DNA of 60,385 nucleotides, from the NCBI GenBank assembly GCA_022837595.1, contig JALHFX010000028.1:1-60385 (forward strand). The letters are read 5' to 3'. Below, piece after piece: positions 16,692 through 25,662 of this stretch. Source of the DNA: Propionibacterium sp. (GTDB lineage Bacteria > Actinomycetota > Actinomycetes > Propionibacteriales > Propionibacteriaceae). The position numbers and the translations under genes are program-made. The stretch's first letter is position 1. Each line of letters starts with the position of its first letter. The notes beneath the pieces were generated by a model that did no database searches, was not told the origin of the DNA, and saw nothing but the letters and a program-made list of their open reading frames with translations.

Positions 16692-18740
16692 GTGAACTTC
16701 GGATCCAGCTATGACCAGGGCTTCGTTCGCATCGCCGCTTGCAGCAGCCGCACCGCACTCGCGATACCGCCCGACAACGCCGCCACGATCATCGAAATCG
16801 TGCGCGCACTGGACGATGAAGCGGTCGGGTTGGCGGTCTTTCCCGAACTTTGCCTCACCGGGTATTCGATCGACGATCTGTTGCTCAACGACGTCGTCTT
16901 GGATGCAACGCTCGACGCAATCGAGATGGTCCGTGCGGCATCGACGGATCTGCTGCCGGCGATCGTGGTTGGCGCGCCGCTGCGCAACGGCAACCGCCTG
17001 TTCAATTGTGCAGTCATACTGCATCGCGGACGCGTGCTGGGTGTCGTTCCGAAGAGCTATCTACCCAACTACCGGGAGTTCTACGAGAAACGCTATTTCG
17101 CGGCGGCTCCCATCAGCTCGCCAGAACACTCGGTAATCGAGCTGCCGGGGGTTACCGGTGCCGAGACGGTGCCGTTCGGAGCCGGCATGCGTTTTCAGGC
17201 GAAAGACCTGCCCGACTTCTGCTTCTCCGTCGAAATCTGCGAGGACCTTTGGGTGCCGCTGCCGCCCAGTACCATCGCAGCAATGCGTGGCGCCACAGTG
17301 CTGGCCAATATTTCCGGCTCCCCGATCACCGTCGGCCGCGCGAACGACCGCGAGCTGCTGTGCAGCAGCGCGTCCGCACGCAACCTCGCCGCCTATGTCT
17401 ATGCCGCTGCCGGACCCGGCGAATCGTCCACCGACCTTTCCTGGGATGGCCAGACCTCGATTCACGAGAACGGCGCACTGCTCGCCTCGACAAAGCGTTT
17501 CCCCACCGATTCGTCATGGTGCATCGCCGATGTCGATCTCGATCTACTGCGCCAGGAACGGCTGCGCCAGAACACCTTCGACGACTGCGCCGACCGCCTG
17601 CCGCCCTGGCCCGGTAACGACCAGGTAGTCGAGTTCGTCCTCGACCCACCACGTACCCAGATCGGTCTGCGCCGCGAGCTCGACCGCTTCCCATTCGTCC
17701 CCGATGATCCGAACCGACTGGCACAGGACTGCTACGAGGCATACAGCATCCAGGTCTACGGCCTCAAACAGCGGCTGGCTTCGATCGGCGAACCGAAGGT
17801 GGTCATCGGGGTCTCCGGCGGACTGGATTCCACCCACGCACTATTGGTCGCTGCCCGCGCGATGGACGAGCTCGGGCGGCCTCGCTCCGACATCCTCGCC
17901 TTCACCATGCCGGGCTTCGCTACCACCGACCACACCCGCAATAACGCGACCGAACTGGCCGAAGCACTCGGGTGTACCTTCGAGACCCTCGACATCCGCC
18001 CGGCCGCCGAGCAAATGCTGCGCGATATCGGACATGCTCCCGATGTCTACGACGTCACCTATGAGAACGTCCAGGCCGGGCTGCGCACCGACTACCTCTT
18101 CCGCATCGCGAACCAACGCGGTGGCATCGTGCTGGGCACCGGCGACCTCTCCGAACTTGCGCTGGGTTGGTGTACCTACGGTGTCGGCGACCAGATGAAC
18201 CACTACGGTGTCAATGCTGGAGTGCCGAAGACACTGATGCAGCACTTGATCCGCTGGGTGATCGCCACCGACAGCTTCGGCGAACCAGCGAATACCGTGC
18301 TGCAGTCCATCCTTGATACCGAGATCACCCCTGAGCTGGTGCCCACGGTCGGCGACGCCAAACCGCAAAGCACCCAAGACACCATTGGCCCGTACAACCT
18401 GCACGACTTCTTCCTCTATTGGACGCTTCGGTATGGCATGCGTCCGACCAAGATCGCATTCCTCGCTCAGCAGGCGTGGTCGGATCAGGACTCTGGTTTG
18501 TGGCCCGAGGGTTATCCGCTCGATGAGCGGGTCGCCTACGATCTGCCGACCATCACCGGCTGGCTACAGGTTTTCGGCCGACGGTTTTTCGCGAACCAGT
18601 TCAAGCGCTCAGCGCTGCCCAACGGGCCGAAAGTGGTGGCCGGTGGGTCGCTCTCACCGCGCGGTGATTGGCGGATGCCTTCAGATGCTTCGGCCAAGCT
18701 CTGGCTCGCAGAGTTGGCCCAAATCAGCGGCGGCCAGTGA
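16692..18740 (+). CDS. nadE: Glutamine-dependent NAD+ synthetase
   Basis: A 682-residue two-domain enzyme close in length to the mycobacterial one. The N-terminal nitrilase-type glutaminase (about 1-320) shows FPELCLTGY (catalytic Glu), VPKSYLPNYREFYEKRYF (Lys) and VEICEDLW (Cys nucleophile). The C-terminal ammonia-dependent NAD synthase (about 330-682) has the PP-loop VIGVSGGLDSTHALL. It converts nicotinate adenine dinucleotide to NAD+ using glutamine nitrogen. The GTG start is supported by family alignment and by a -10 box 7 nt upstream. The downstream quinone reductase uses NAD(P)H but is probably transcribed separately. Confidence 0.93.
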   Translation: MNFGSSYDQGFVRIAACSSRTALAIPPDNAATIIEIVRALDDEAVGLAVFPELCLTGYSIDDLLLNDVVLDATLDAIEMVRAASTDLLPAIVVGAPLRNGNRLFNCAVILHRGRVLGVVPKSYLPNYREFYEKRYFAAAPISSPEHSVIELPGVTGAETVPFGAGMRFQAKDLPDFCFSVEICEDLWVPLPPSTIAAMRGATVLANISGSPITVGRANDRELLCSSASARNLAAYVYAAAGPGESSTDLSWDGQTSIHENGALLASTKRFPTDSSWCIADVDLDLLRQERLRQNTFDDCADRLPPWPGNDQVVEFVLDPPRTQIGLRRELDRFPFVPDDPNRLAQDCYEAYSIQVYGLKQRLASIGEPKVVIGVSGGLDSTHALLVAARAMDELGRPRSDILAFTMPGFATTDHTRNNATELAEALGCTFETLDIRPAAEQMLRDIGHAPDVYDVTYENVQAGLRTDYLFRIANQRGGIVLGTGDLSELALGWCTYGVGDQMNHYGVNAGVPKTLMQHLIRWVIATDSFGEPANTVLQSILDTEITPELVPTVGDAKPQSTQDTIGPYNLHDFFLYWTLRYGMRPTKIAFLAQQAWSDQDSGLWPEGYPLDERVAYDLPTITGWLQVFGRRFFANQFKRSALPNGPKVVAGGSLSPRGDWRMPSDASAKLWLAELAQISGGQ

Positions 18741-18764
18741 GCTTTCGCCGCCAGAATAGTTGCC

Positions 18765-20171
18765 ATGGCGAACGTGGTGATCATTGGTGGGGGCCCCGGC
18801 GGTTACGAGGCGGCGCTGGTGGCGGCCCAGCTGGGTGGTTCCGTAACGCTCATCGAAGACGCGGGTATCGGTGGCTCAGCTGTGTTGACCGACGTGGTGC
18901 CGTCCAAATCATTGATCGCCACCGCGGAGGTCATGACGCGGGTACGGCACGCCCGGGAACTCGGGCTGGTCCCCAGCGATCCGGCGTTGAGCGAGCTGCG
19001 CCAGGCGGTGCGGGTTGATCTGGCGAGCATCAATCGTCGTTTGTTGGGGCTGGCGGACGCCCAGAGCCACGACATCGCGACTTCTTTGATCGACCAGGGC
19101 GTGCGCGTTATCCGCGGACGCGGCAGCCTACTGGGCACCGAACGGGTCTTGGTCTCGACCGATTCAGGGACCGAAGAGCTACCGGCCGATTTCACATTGG
19201 TGGCGGTGGGCACGCGTCCACGAGAGTTGCCCGAAGCGAAACCCGACGGCGAGCGGATCCTCAACTGGAAGCAGCTTTACACCCTGACCGAGCTGCCTGA
19301 GCGGCTGATCGTGGTTGGTTCAGGGGTAACCGGAGCCGAATTCGCCGGTGCGTACAACCAACTCGGCGTCGATGTGGTCTTGGTCTCATCGCGCGATCAG
19401 GTGCTTCCCAGCGAGGACCGGGATGCGGCAAGAGTCATCCAGGATGTCTTTGAAGGTTCAGGAATGACGATCATGTCACGGTCCCGCGCTCAATCGGCGC
19501 ATCGGGACGGCGATCAAGTAATCCTCACACTGTCCGATGGCCGCACCGTCGTGGGAAGCCACCTGCTGATGGCTGTCGGCTCGATTCCGAACACCGAGGA
19601 TCTCGGCCTGGTCGAACACGGAGTCGCGTTGAAACCCAGCGGCCATATTGAAGTCGACCGGATGTCACGCACCACTGCGCGCGGGATCTATGCAGCAGGA
19701 GACTGCACGGGGGTCTTTCCGCTCGCTTCGGTAGCGGCAATGCAGGGACGCATCGCGATCTGGCACGCCCTCGGCGATGCGGTACAGCCTCTCGATCTAC
19801 GATCGATCGCCTCGAACGTCTTCACAGCCCCGGAGATAGCAACCGTGGGTATTACCCAAAAGGAGATCGACGCCGGACAACTCAAGGTGCGCTCGGTGAC
19901 CCTGCCCTTGGCAGGCAACGCACGGGCGAAGATGCAGGGCCAATATGACGGTCTGATCAAGATCTTCTGCCTACCGACCACCGGAATCATCGTCGGCGGT
20001 GTCGTCGTGGCACCGGGGGCCAGTGAACTGATCTATTCGCTCTCGTTGTGTGTCTCGGCGAGACTGACCGTCGATCAGGCGGCGCGAGCGTTCACTGTCT
20101 TCCCCTCATTGTCCGGTTCACTGTCGGAGGCCGGACGCCAGCTGCATAGCGTGACCGTCTCCGACGTATGA
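18765..20171 (+). CDS. lpdA: NAD(P)H-quinone reductase of the LpdA type (flavoprotein disulfide reductase family)
   Basis: A 468-residue member of the FDR family. The FAD motif IIGGGPGGYEAALVAAQLGG starts at residue 5, a second Rossmann motif (VVGSGVTGAEFAGAY) lies about residue 180, and GIYAAGDCTGVFPLASVAA about 310. In true lipoamide dehydrogenases the redox disulfide CxxxxC follows the first FAD motif; here the segment reads GGSAVLTDVVPSKSL, with no cysteine. The mycobacterial LpdA quinone reductase also departs from the normal dithiol at this site, so lipoamide activity is excluded and NAD(P)H:quinone reduction is the best guess. The His-Glu active-site pair of the classic C-terminus also appears changed. 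Confidence 0.8.
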   Translation: MANVVIIGGGPGGYEAALVAAQLGGSVTLIEDAGIGGSAVLTDVVPSKSLIATAEVMTRVRHARELGLVPSDPALSELRQAVRVDLASINRRLLGLADAQSHDIATSLIDQGVRVIRGRGSLLGTERVLVSTDSGTEELPADFTLVAVGTRPRELPEAKPDGERILNWKQLYTLTELPERLIVVGSGVTGAEFAGAYNQLGVDVVLVSSRDQVLPSEDRDAARVIQDVFEGSGMTIMSRSRAQSAHRDGDQVILTLSDGRTVVGSHLLMAVGSIPNTEDLGLVEHGVALKPSGHIEVDRMSRTTARGIYAAGDCTGVFPLASVAAMQGRIAIWHALGDAVQPLDLRSIASNVFTAPEIATVGITQKEIDAGQLKVRSVTLPLAGNARAKMQGQYDGLIKIFCLPTTGIIVGGVVVAPGASELIYSLSLCVSARLTVDQAARAFTVFPSLSGSLSEAGRQLHSVTVSDV

Positions 20172-20185
20172 GGCGGTCGCAGGGC

Positions 20186-20191
20186 TAGACT
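20186..20191 (+). promoter_or_regulatory. -10 box of leaderless ilvE
   Basis: TAGACT lies 7 nt before the ATG at 20199. Confidence 0.45.
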
Positions 20192-20198
20192 CAGCCGC

Positions 20199-21275
20199 AT
20201 GTCCGCATTCGCCGTTGACCCGACCGTTCCGCGCACCAATGCGGCCGATATCGCCGCTGCTCTGAAGGATCCCGGGTTCGGGCGTTACTTCGTCGATTTC
20301 ATGGCGATGGCGACATGGAGCCGAGCCGATGGCTGGCACGATCGAGCACTGGTGGCAACCGGCCCACTATCGCTACATCCGGCATTGTCGGGTTTGCACT
20401 ACGGGCAGCAGATCTTCGAGGGGCTGAAGGCCTACCGACATCCCGATGACTCGGTCTGGCTGTTTCGTCCGGAGAAGAACGCCGCCCGGTTCGCTCACTC
20501 GGCCACCCGGATGCAGATGGCCCCGCTGCCAGTTGACGACTTCATCGAGTCGGTCACCAAAGTCGTCGAGCAGAGCCTCGATTGGGTGCCTCAACCCGAA
20601 GGCGAGCAGAGCCTATATCTGCGTCCGTTCATGTTCGCCTCTGAGAACCAGATCGGGGTCAAGGCGTCCGACTTCTATACGTATATTTGTCTGGGTATGC
20701 CGGTGATGCCCTTCTACCCGGAGCCGTTGAAGCTATGGGTGAGCCCGACGTTCAGCCGTTCGATGGCCGGCGGCACCGGGGACGCCAAATGCGGCGGCAA
20801 CTATGGTGCGTCGATGATCGCCGAGGACGAAGCACACCGCAACGGCTGCACCCAGGTGCTCTGGCTGGATTCCGCGACCCGCAGCTGGGTCGAAGAGGGC
20901 GGCACGATGAATTTTCTCGTCGTGACCGCGGACGGTGAGCTGGTCACCCCCGAACTCAACGGACAGATCCTTGCCGGGGTCACCCGTGACAGCCTGCTGA
21001 AGCTCGCGAGCGCCCACGGCCTACGCCCGCGTGAACGGCCTTTGGCCTTCACGGAGCTCGTCGAGGGCATCACCTCTGGACACATCACCGAGGCATTCGC
21101 CTGCGGTACCGCCGCGGTGGTCAGCCCGGTGGTAACCATCAGATCGCCAGAGCTCGACCTGACCGTCGGCGACGGGCAGCCCGGAGCTAAAACCCTTGAG
21201 CTGCGCGGGCATCTGACCGGCATTCAGTTCGGCACGGAGCCTGATGAGCGCGGTTGGATGCGGCGCGTCGGCTGA
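20199..21275 (+). CDS. ilvE: Branched-chain amino acid aminotransferase
   Basis: A 358-residue PLP enzyme of fold type IV and of the length usual for actinobacterial IlvE. Recognisable segments are LHYGQQIFEGLKAYR, FRPEKNAARF, YLRPFMFASE, GDAKCGGNYGASM carrying the Schiff-base Lys, VEEGGTMNFLVV, and TEAFACGTAAVVSPV binding the cofactor phosphate. It catalyses the last step of Leu, Ile and Val synthesis and the first step of their breakdown. The mRNA appears to be leaderless. No other ilv/leu genes are in the window. Confidence 0.93.
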   Translation: MSAFAVDPTVPRTNAADIAAALKDPGFGRYFVDFMAMATWSRADGWHDRALVATGPLSLHPALSGLHYGQQIFEGLKAYRHPDDSVWLFRPEKNAARFAHSATRMQMAPLPVDDFIESVTKVVEQSLDWVPQPEGEQSLYLRPFMFASENQIGVKASDFYTYICLGMPVMPFYPEPLKLWVSPTFSRSMAGGTGDAKCGGNYGASMIAEDEAHRNGCTQVLWLDSATRSWVEEGGTMNFLVVTADGELVTPELNGQILAGVTRDSLLKLASAHGLRPRERPLAFTELVEGITSGHITEAFACGTAAVVSPVVTIRSPELDLTVGDGQPGAKTLELRGHLTGIQFGTEPDERGWMRRVG

Positions 21276-21380
21276 ACATTATGGCGCCGAACCGGTGACC
21301 TTCCTACGTGTTGTTGCTAATCGTGGACCAATACTCGCCATACCCCTAGTCTGATTCCAAGCCCGTCGCAAGGAATGGTC

Positions 21381-23627
21381 ATGGCAAACGCACATCCAGT
21401 CAGAATCGGTGTTCTCACCAGCGGTGGAGATGCCCAAGGTATGAATGCCGCGGTCCGCGCGGTCGTCCGCACTGCGATCAGTCGGGGTGCCGAGGTCTTC
21501 GCGATCTTCGAGGGTTATCAAGGGATGATCGATGGCGGGGATGGTATTCGTCCGTTCGGCTGGGACGACGTCGGCTCGATCATGGCCAAAGGCGGGACGG
21601 TGATCGGAACCTTCCGGAGCAGCGAATTCCGCACCTGGGAGGGCCGCTTGAAGGCAGCCCGCAATCTGGTGGACCGTGGCATCGACCGGCTGGTCGTGAT
21701 CGGTGGCGACGGCAGCCTGACGGGTCTGGATCTGATGCGTCATGAGTGGCCCGATCTGCTCGCTGAGTTGGTCGAGAACGACCAGATCAGTGCAGAAAAA
21801 GCCGCTCAGCATGCGGACCTGATCATTGCCGGTTTGGTCGGTTCCATCGACAACGACCTTGTCGGAGTTGACTCGACGATCGGCGCTGATACTGCTCTGC
21901 ACCGTATCCTCGAGGCGATCGATGCACTCAGCAGCACCGCAGCCAGCCACCAGCGCAGCTTCGTGCTTGAGGTGATGGGCAGACACTGTGGCTATCTTGC
22001 GCTCGCCGCGGCCATCAGCGGCGGTTGCGACTACGTGCTGATCCCGGAGAACCCGCCTGCCGACGGCTGGGAAGAGGAGATGTGCCAAATCCTGCGAACA
22101 GCGCGGGCTCGCGGTCGGCGTGACTCGCTCGTCGTGATCGCCGAAGGCGCCACCGACCGTCAAGGCAATCCGATCAGCTCGGAATACGTCCGTAAACTCA
22201 TCGAGGACAATCTGCACGAGTCGACACGCACCACGATCCTGGGCCATGTTCAGCGGGGCGGTACCCCAAGCGCCTATGACCGCTGGACGCCGACCTGGTT
22301 GGGCGTCGAGGCCGTCGACGAAGTGCTCAACCCAACGGTGCCCGGAGAGGCCAAGGTCATCGGTATCCGGGGCAACAACGTGGTACGGCTGCCGCTGCCC
22401 AAAGCTGTCCAAGACACCCAGCACGTACCCGACCTGATCGCGGCCAGCGACTTCACCGCCGCGATGGACGCCCGGGGCCCCTCGTTCAATGAACTCGACA
22501 AGATCTTCACCGAGCTTTCGAAACCCACCCGTCATGCGGCTCCTGAAGGGTCGAAGCGGATCGGCATCGTCCATGCCGGTGGGTTAGCACCCGGGATGAA
22601 CACCGCTGCGGCCGTGGCTACCAGGCTGGGCATCTCACGTGGTTTCACGATGCTCGGCATCCAGAACGGATTCGAGGGGCTCCGCAAGGGCACCGCACGC
22701 GAGCTGGGCTGGGACGATGTCGAGGGCTGGATCGGAGCCGGTGGCGCCGAACTCGGGCTTCGCCGCACCGTCCCCTCGATGGAGGACCTCTACAAACTCA
22801 GCCGCACTATGGAAGACCTGCGCCTCGACGGGCTGCTGGTGATCGGCGGTTGGAATGCCTACCAGGCCGCCTACCTGATGCACTCTGAACGCTCACGGTA
22901 TCCGGCATTCCAGATCCCGATCATCGCGCTACCGGCCTCCATCGACAACAACCTGCCCGGCACCGAGTTGGCGGTCGGCACCGATACTGCGCTGAACGTT
23001 GCCGTCACCTCCATTGACATGATCAAGATGAGCGGTGCAGCGACCACTCGATCATTCATCGTCGAGACGATGGGACGCTACTGCGGTTTCCTGGCACTGA
23101 TGAGCGGCGTGGCCGGGGGTGCCGAACGCGTTTACCTGAATGAAGAAGGCGTCGAGCTAGGTGAACTCGCCTACGATGTCGCCTGGCTGCAGCGCAGCTT
23201 CGCGTCCGGACGTAAGTTCTTCCTGGCCATCCGCAATGAGAAGGCCTCCGAGTCGTACACGACTGAGTTCATCGGGCGGATGCTGGAAGGTGCCAGCAAC
23301 GGTGTCTACGACGTACGCACCCATATCATCGGCCACGTACAACAAGGAGGCGAGCCGACTCCGGCCGACCGTCTGCTGGCCGCGCGGTTCGCCAGCGAGG
23401 CGCTCACACAGTTGGCGGCTGCACTTGAGACTGGCAAGCCGACAGGCGCCTACATCGGATTGCAATCGTCCAAGATCGTCACCTCGCCGCTGTCACACAT
23501 GCTCGACTACATGGACATTGAGCATCGTCGTCCGATTGATCAGTGGTGGATGCAATTGCGTCCGGTGCTGCAAGCTGTCACCGACGATGTCACTCGGCTG
23601 GTCCGCAAGAAGGGGAAGGAAAAGTAG
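21381..23627 (+). CDS. Tandem-duplicated 6-phosphofructokinase
   Basis: A 748-residue fusion of two PFK-A domains. N-half: GGDGS at 108-112 and GSIDNDL at 154-160 keep the ATP-type glycines and the catalytic Asp, and VMGRHCGYLA binds fructose 6-phosphate. C-half (from about residue 395): GGWNA replaces GGDGS and ASIDNNL replaces xTIDND, so the catalytic Asp is Asn, while MGRYCGFLA and HVQQGGEPTPADR remain. This is the plan of fungal and animal PFK, with a catalytic N-half and a regulatory C-half. ATG 21381 is chosen over ATG 21375 because AAGGA lies 6 nt before it. Expected to commit hexose phosphates to glycolysis with an allosteric site in the C-half (inference). Confidence 0.9.
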   Translation: MANAHPVRIGVLTSGGDAQGMNAAVRAVVRTAISRGAEVFAIFEGYQGMIDGGDGIRPFGWDDVGSIMAKGGTVIGTFRSSEFRTWEGRLKAARNLVDRGIDRLVVIGGDGSLTGLDLMRHEWPDLLAELVENDQISAEKAAQHADLIIAGLVGSIDNDLVGVDSTIGADTALHRILEAIDALSSTAASHQRSFVLEVMGRHCGYLALAAAISGGCDYVLIPENPPADGWEEEMCQILRTARARGRRDSLVVIAEGATDRQGNPISSEYVRKLIEDNLHESTRTTILGHVQRGGTPSAYDRWTPTWLGVEAVDEVLNPTVPGEAKVIGIRGNNVVRLPLPKAVQDTQHVPDLIAASDFTAAMDARGPSFNELDKIFTELSKPTRHAAPEGSKRIGIVHAGGLAPGMNTAAAVATRLGISRGFTMLGIQNGFEGLRKGTARELGWDDVEGWIGAGGAELGLRRTVPSMEDLYKLSRTMEDLRLDGLLVIGGWNAYQAAYLMHSERSRYPAFQIPIIALPASIDNNLPGTELAVGTDTALNVAVTSIDMIKMSGAATTRSFIVETMGRYCGFLALMSGVAGGAERVYLNEEGVELGELAYDVAWLQRSFASGRKFFLAIRNEKASESYTTEFIGRMLEGASNGVYDVRTHIIGHVQQGGEPTPADRLLAARFASEALTQLAAALETGKPTGAYIGLQSSKIVTSPLSHMLDYMDIEHRRPIDQWWMQLRPVLQAVTDDVTRLVRKKGKEK

Positions 23628-23693
23628 ACGCGGAGATCCCGTTACTTTCGATCCATATATGCGCGCCTCTGTCATTACTGCTAGATAGCTGAA

Positions 23694-23699
23694 TAGAGT
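23694..23699 (+). promoter_or_regulatory. -10 box of leaderless AAA ATPase gene
   Basis: TAGAGT lies 6 nt before the ATG at 23706. Confidence 0.45.
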
Positions 23700-23705
23700 C
23701 CTCGC

Positions 23706-24890
23706 ATGGACCCGATCCGTAACCCATACGCTCCCGGCGCCGGTCAGCGTCCCCCCGAACTCGCCGGACGCGACGAACAGCTACGCGCCTTCGATGTCGT
23801 ACTCGAACGGATCGCACGAGGCCGTCCGGAACGTTCGGTGATCCTGACCGGATTACGCGGGGTCGGTAAGACCGTCTTGTTGAATGCACTGCGATCGGCC
23901 GCCGTGCGTTCAGGCTGGGGTACCGGAAAATTCGAAGCGCGCCCCGACCAGGGGATCCGTCGCCCGATGGGGTCCGCGCTGCACACCGCAGTGCGCGAAC
24001 TAGCCCATCCGGATGCGAATACGACGCTCGGTACGATTCGCTCGTTCATCGAACGCGATGCCGGGCCCCGAGCCAAACTCGCTGAACGCTGGAACCCAGG
24101 GATCCAGGTACCACCGACCCCAGGCCGGGCCGACTCGGGCGATATCGAGATTGACCTGGTTGAGTTGTTCACCGACATCGGTGGCTTGGCCGCCGACAAA
24201 GGTGTGGGCGTTGCTGTCTGCATCGACGAGATGCAAGACCTGCAGGCCGATGACCTTTCCGCTCTTTGCGCGGCCTGTCATGAGATCAGCCAGCAACGAC
24301 TCCCGCTGATCGTCGTGGGTGCTGGACTCCCGCATCTGCCCGGTACGTTGAGTGCCTCCAAGAGTTACTCGGAGCGGCTCTTCCGTTATCTGCGCATCGA
24401 TCGGCTTGAGCGCAACGCCGCCGACCTCGCGCTACAGTCGCCCGCTGAGGAAGAAGATGCCTGCTTCACCGAGGAAGCGCTCGCCGCGATGTACCAAGTG
24501 ACCAGTGGGTACCCCTATTTCATCCAGGCGTACGGCAAGGTCGTCTGGGATCTTGCCCCGGCCTCCCCGATCACCGCCGACGATATCGAGGTAGCCACGC
24601 CTGAGGCAGAAGCAGAGTTGGCAGTCGGCTTCTTCGGCAGCCGCTATGAGCGCGCCACTCCTGCCGAGCGAGAGTACCTCCGAGCGATGGCCGAACTCGC
24701 CGACCCGGACAGCCCAACAGAAGGCGTCCCCACCAGCGCTGTCGCCGAGAAGCTCAATCGCACGCCGCAGTCGCTTTCTCCCGCTCGAGATGCATTGCTC
24801 AAGAAAGGTCTCGTCTACGCCAACGAGCGGGGCCAAGTCGCGTTCACCGTCCCACATTTCGGACGCTATCTGCGCTCGCAACTCGGCTGA
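23706..24890 (+). CDS. AAA family ATPase with C-terminal winged-helix region
   Basis: A 394-residue P-loop NTPase. The opening NPYAPGAGQRPPELAGRDEQ is the ORC/Cdc6-like lead-in seen in many actinobacterial stand-alone ATPases. Walker A is TGLRGVGKTVLLNAL (about residue 45), Walker B is VAVCIDEMQDL (about 175), and VVGAGLPHLPGTLSASKSY (about 205-225) carries a sensor region. The last 80 residues look like a winged helix (TSAVAEKLNRTPQSLSPARDALLKKGLV). The family has no settled function; DNA binding or a role in regulation is plausible. It is monocistronic with a leaderless-type promoter. Confidence 0.75.
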   Translation: MDPIRNPYAPGAGQRPPELAGRDEQLRAFDVVLERIARGRPERSVILTGLRGVGKTVLLNALRSAAVRSGWGTGKFEARPDQGIRRPMGSALHTAVRELAHPDANTTLGTIRSFIERDAGPRAKLAERWNPGIQVPPTPGRADSGDIEIDLVELFTDIGGLAADKGVGVAVCIDEMQDLQADDLSALCAACHEISQQRLPLIVVGAGLPHLPGTLSASKSYSERLFRYLRIDRLERNAADLALQSPAEEEDACFTEEALAAMYQVTSGYPYFIQAYGKVVWDLAPASPITADDIEVATPEAEAELAVGFFGSRYERATPAEREYLRAMAELADPDSPTEGVPTSAVAEKLNRTPQSLSPARDALLKKGLVYANERGQVAFTVPHFGRYLRSQLG

Positions 24891-24992
24891 CTTCGGTGCC
24901 GCAGCGATTCATCCATCTCATCTGACGGCGCGCGCGCGACGGATCGCACGCGTCGAATAACGTACGTCATCAAGGTATCCCCCCGCCAGAAG

Positions 24993-25280
24993 ATGGAGTT
25001 GAAGGTGATCCGCAGGCAGCCACGCAATGAGGCAGTCGCCGTAGTTTTCGTTTTGCCGGCGAACCACCCGCATGCACCGGTGAGTGTCGTTGGCGATTTC
25101 AACGAGTGGCAGCCATTCCGGCATCCGATGATTGAACGTCCGGACGGCACCTTGAGTACCACCGTCCTATTCTCCCAAGGTACAACTGTCCGTTTCCGTT
25201 ACCTTGGCCGAGACGGCTTCTGGTTCGATGATCCCGACGCCGACATCATCGATTCCGAGGGCGGCATCATCCACGTTTGA
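24993..25280 (+). CDS. Stand-alone CBM48 / isoamylase early-set domain protein
   Basis: Only 95 residues: VVFVLPANHPHAPVSVVGDFNEWQPFRHPM then LFSQGTTVRFRYLGRDGFWFDDPDAD. The VVGDFNEW core and the F-R-Y-x-G-strand are the starch/glycogen-binding early-set (CBM48) fold of branching and debranching enzymes and AMPK beta subunits. There is no catalytic domain. Lying 380 bp from a convergent GH13 gene, it may bind glycogen or regulate its metabolism, but nothing direct shows this. The start is the first ATG, with only a weak ribosome binding site (GCCAGAAG). Confidence 0.7.
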   Translation: MELKVIRRQPRNEAVAVVFVLPANHPHAPVSVVGDFNEWQPFRHPMIERPDGTLSTTVLFSQGTTVRFRYLGRDGFWFDDPDADIIDSEGGIIHV

Positions 25281-25304
25281 CCCGAGCCGAGAGGACGATC
25301 GATC

Positions 25305-25601
25305 ATGGCAAATCTGGAGTTCCGTGACAACAAGGCAGGATTTCGCTACGAGGCGTTTGAAGGCTCTGAGCTCGTGAGCCAGATCGACTACACGATCGAT
25401 GGTGATGTCGTGAGTTTCACCCATACCGGCACGCCTCCACAACACCGTGGCCGCAGATATGCCGATCGGCTAACGCATTGGGCACTCGACGACGTCCGCG
25501 CGACCCAACGCAAGGTCGTACCGTTGTGCCCGTTCACCGCCTCGTTTATCTCCGATCACGCACCCGCCTACGACGATCTCGTCGCTCAGCGCGCCCGCTG
25601 A
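25305..25601 (+). CDS. Small GNAT-like acetyltransferase (COG2388 / YjdJ type)
   Basis: A 98-residue protein with the minimal GNAT fold of the YjdJ group: RYEAFEGSELVSQIDYTIDGDVVSFTHTGTPPQHRGRRYADRL, where the PPQHRGRR segment is the acetyl-CoA pyrophosphate loop (Q/RxxGxG-like, here with R in place of the last G). The C-terminal KVVPLCPFTASFI is typical. Substrate unknown; some members act in stress or metabolite repair. The ATG is preceded by GAGAGGACGATCG, which contains a usable ribosome binding site. It ends 62 bp before the convergent GH13 gene. Confidence 0.75.
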   Translation: MANLEFRDNKAGFRYEAFEGSELVSQIDYTIDGDVVSFTHTGTPPQHRGRRYADRLTHWALDDVRATQRKVVPLCPFTASFISDHAPAYDDLVAQRAR

Positions 25602-25615
25602 GTGCAAGCGGCGAA

Positions 25616-25655
25616 GTGACGTGGTGCGGCTATCCAGCAGTGCGCACCACGTTAC
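25616..25655. terminator. Bidirectional terminator hairpin between convergent genes
   Basis: Arms 25616-25628 (GTGACGTGGTGCG) and 25643-25655 (CGCACCACGTTAC) pair over 13 bp with one mismatch and a 14-nt loop. It lies between the GNAT and GH13 gene ends. There is no clear U-tract. Confidence 0.5.
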
Positions 25656-25662
25656 CGACTTC

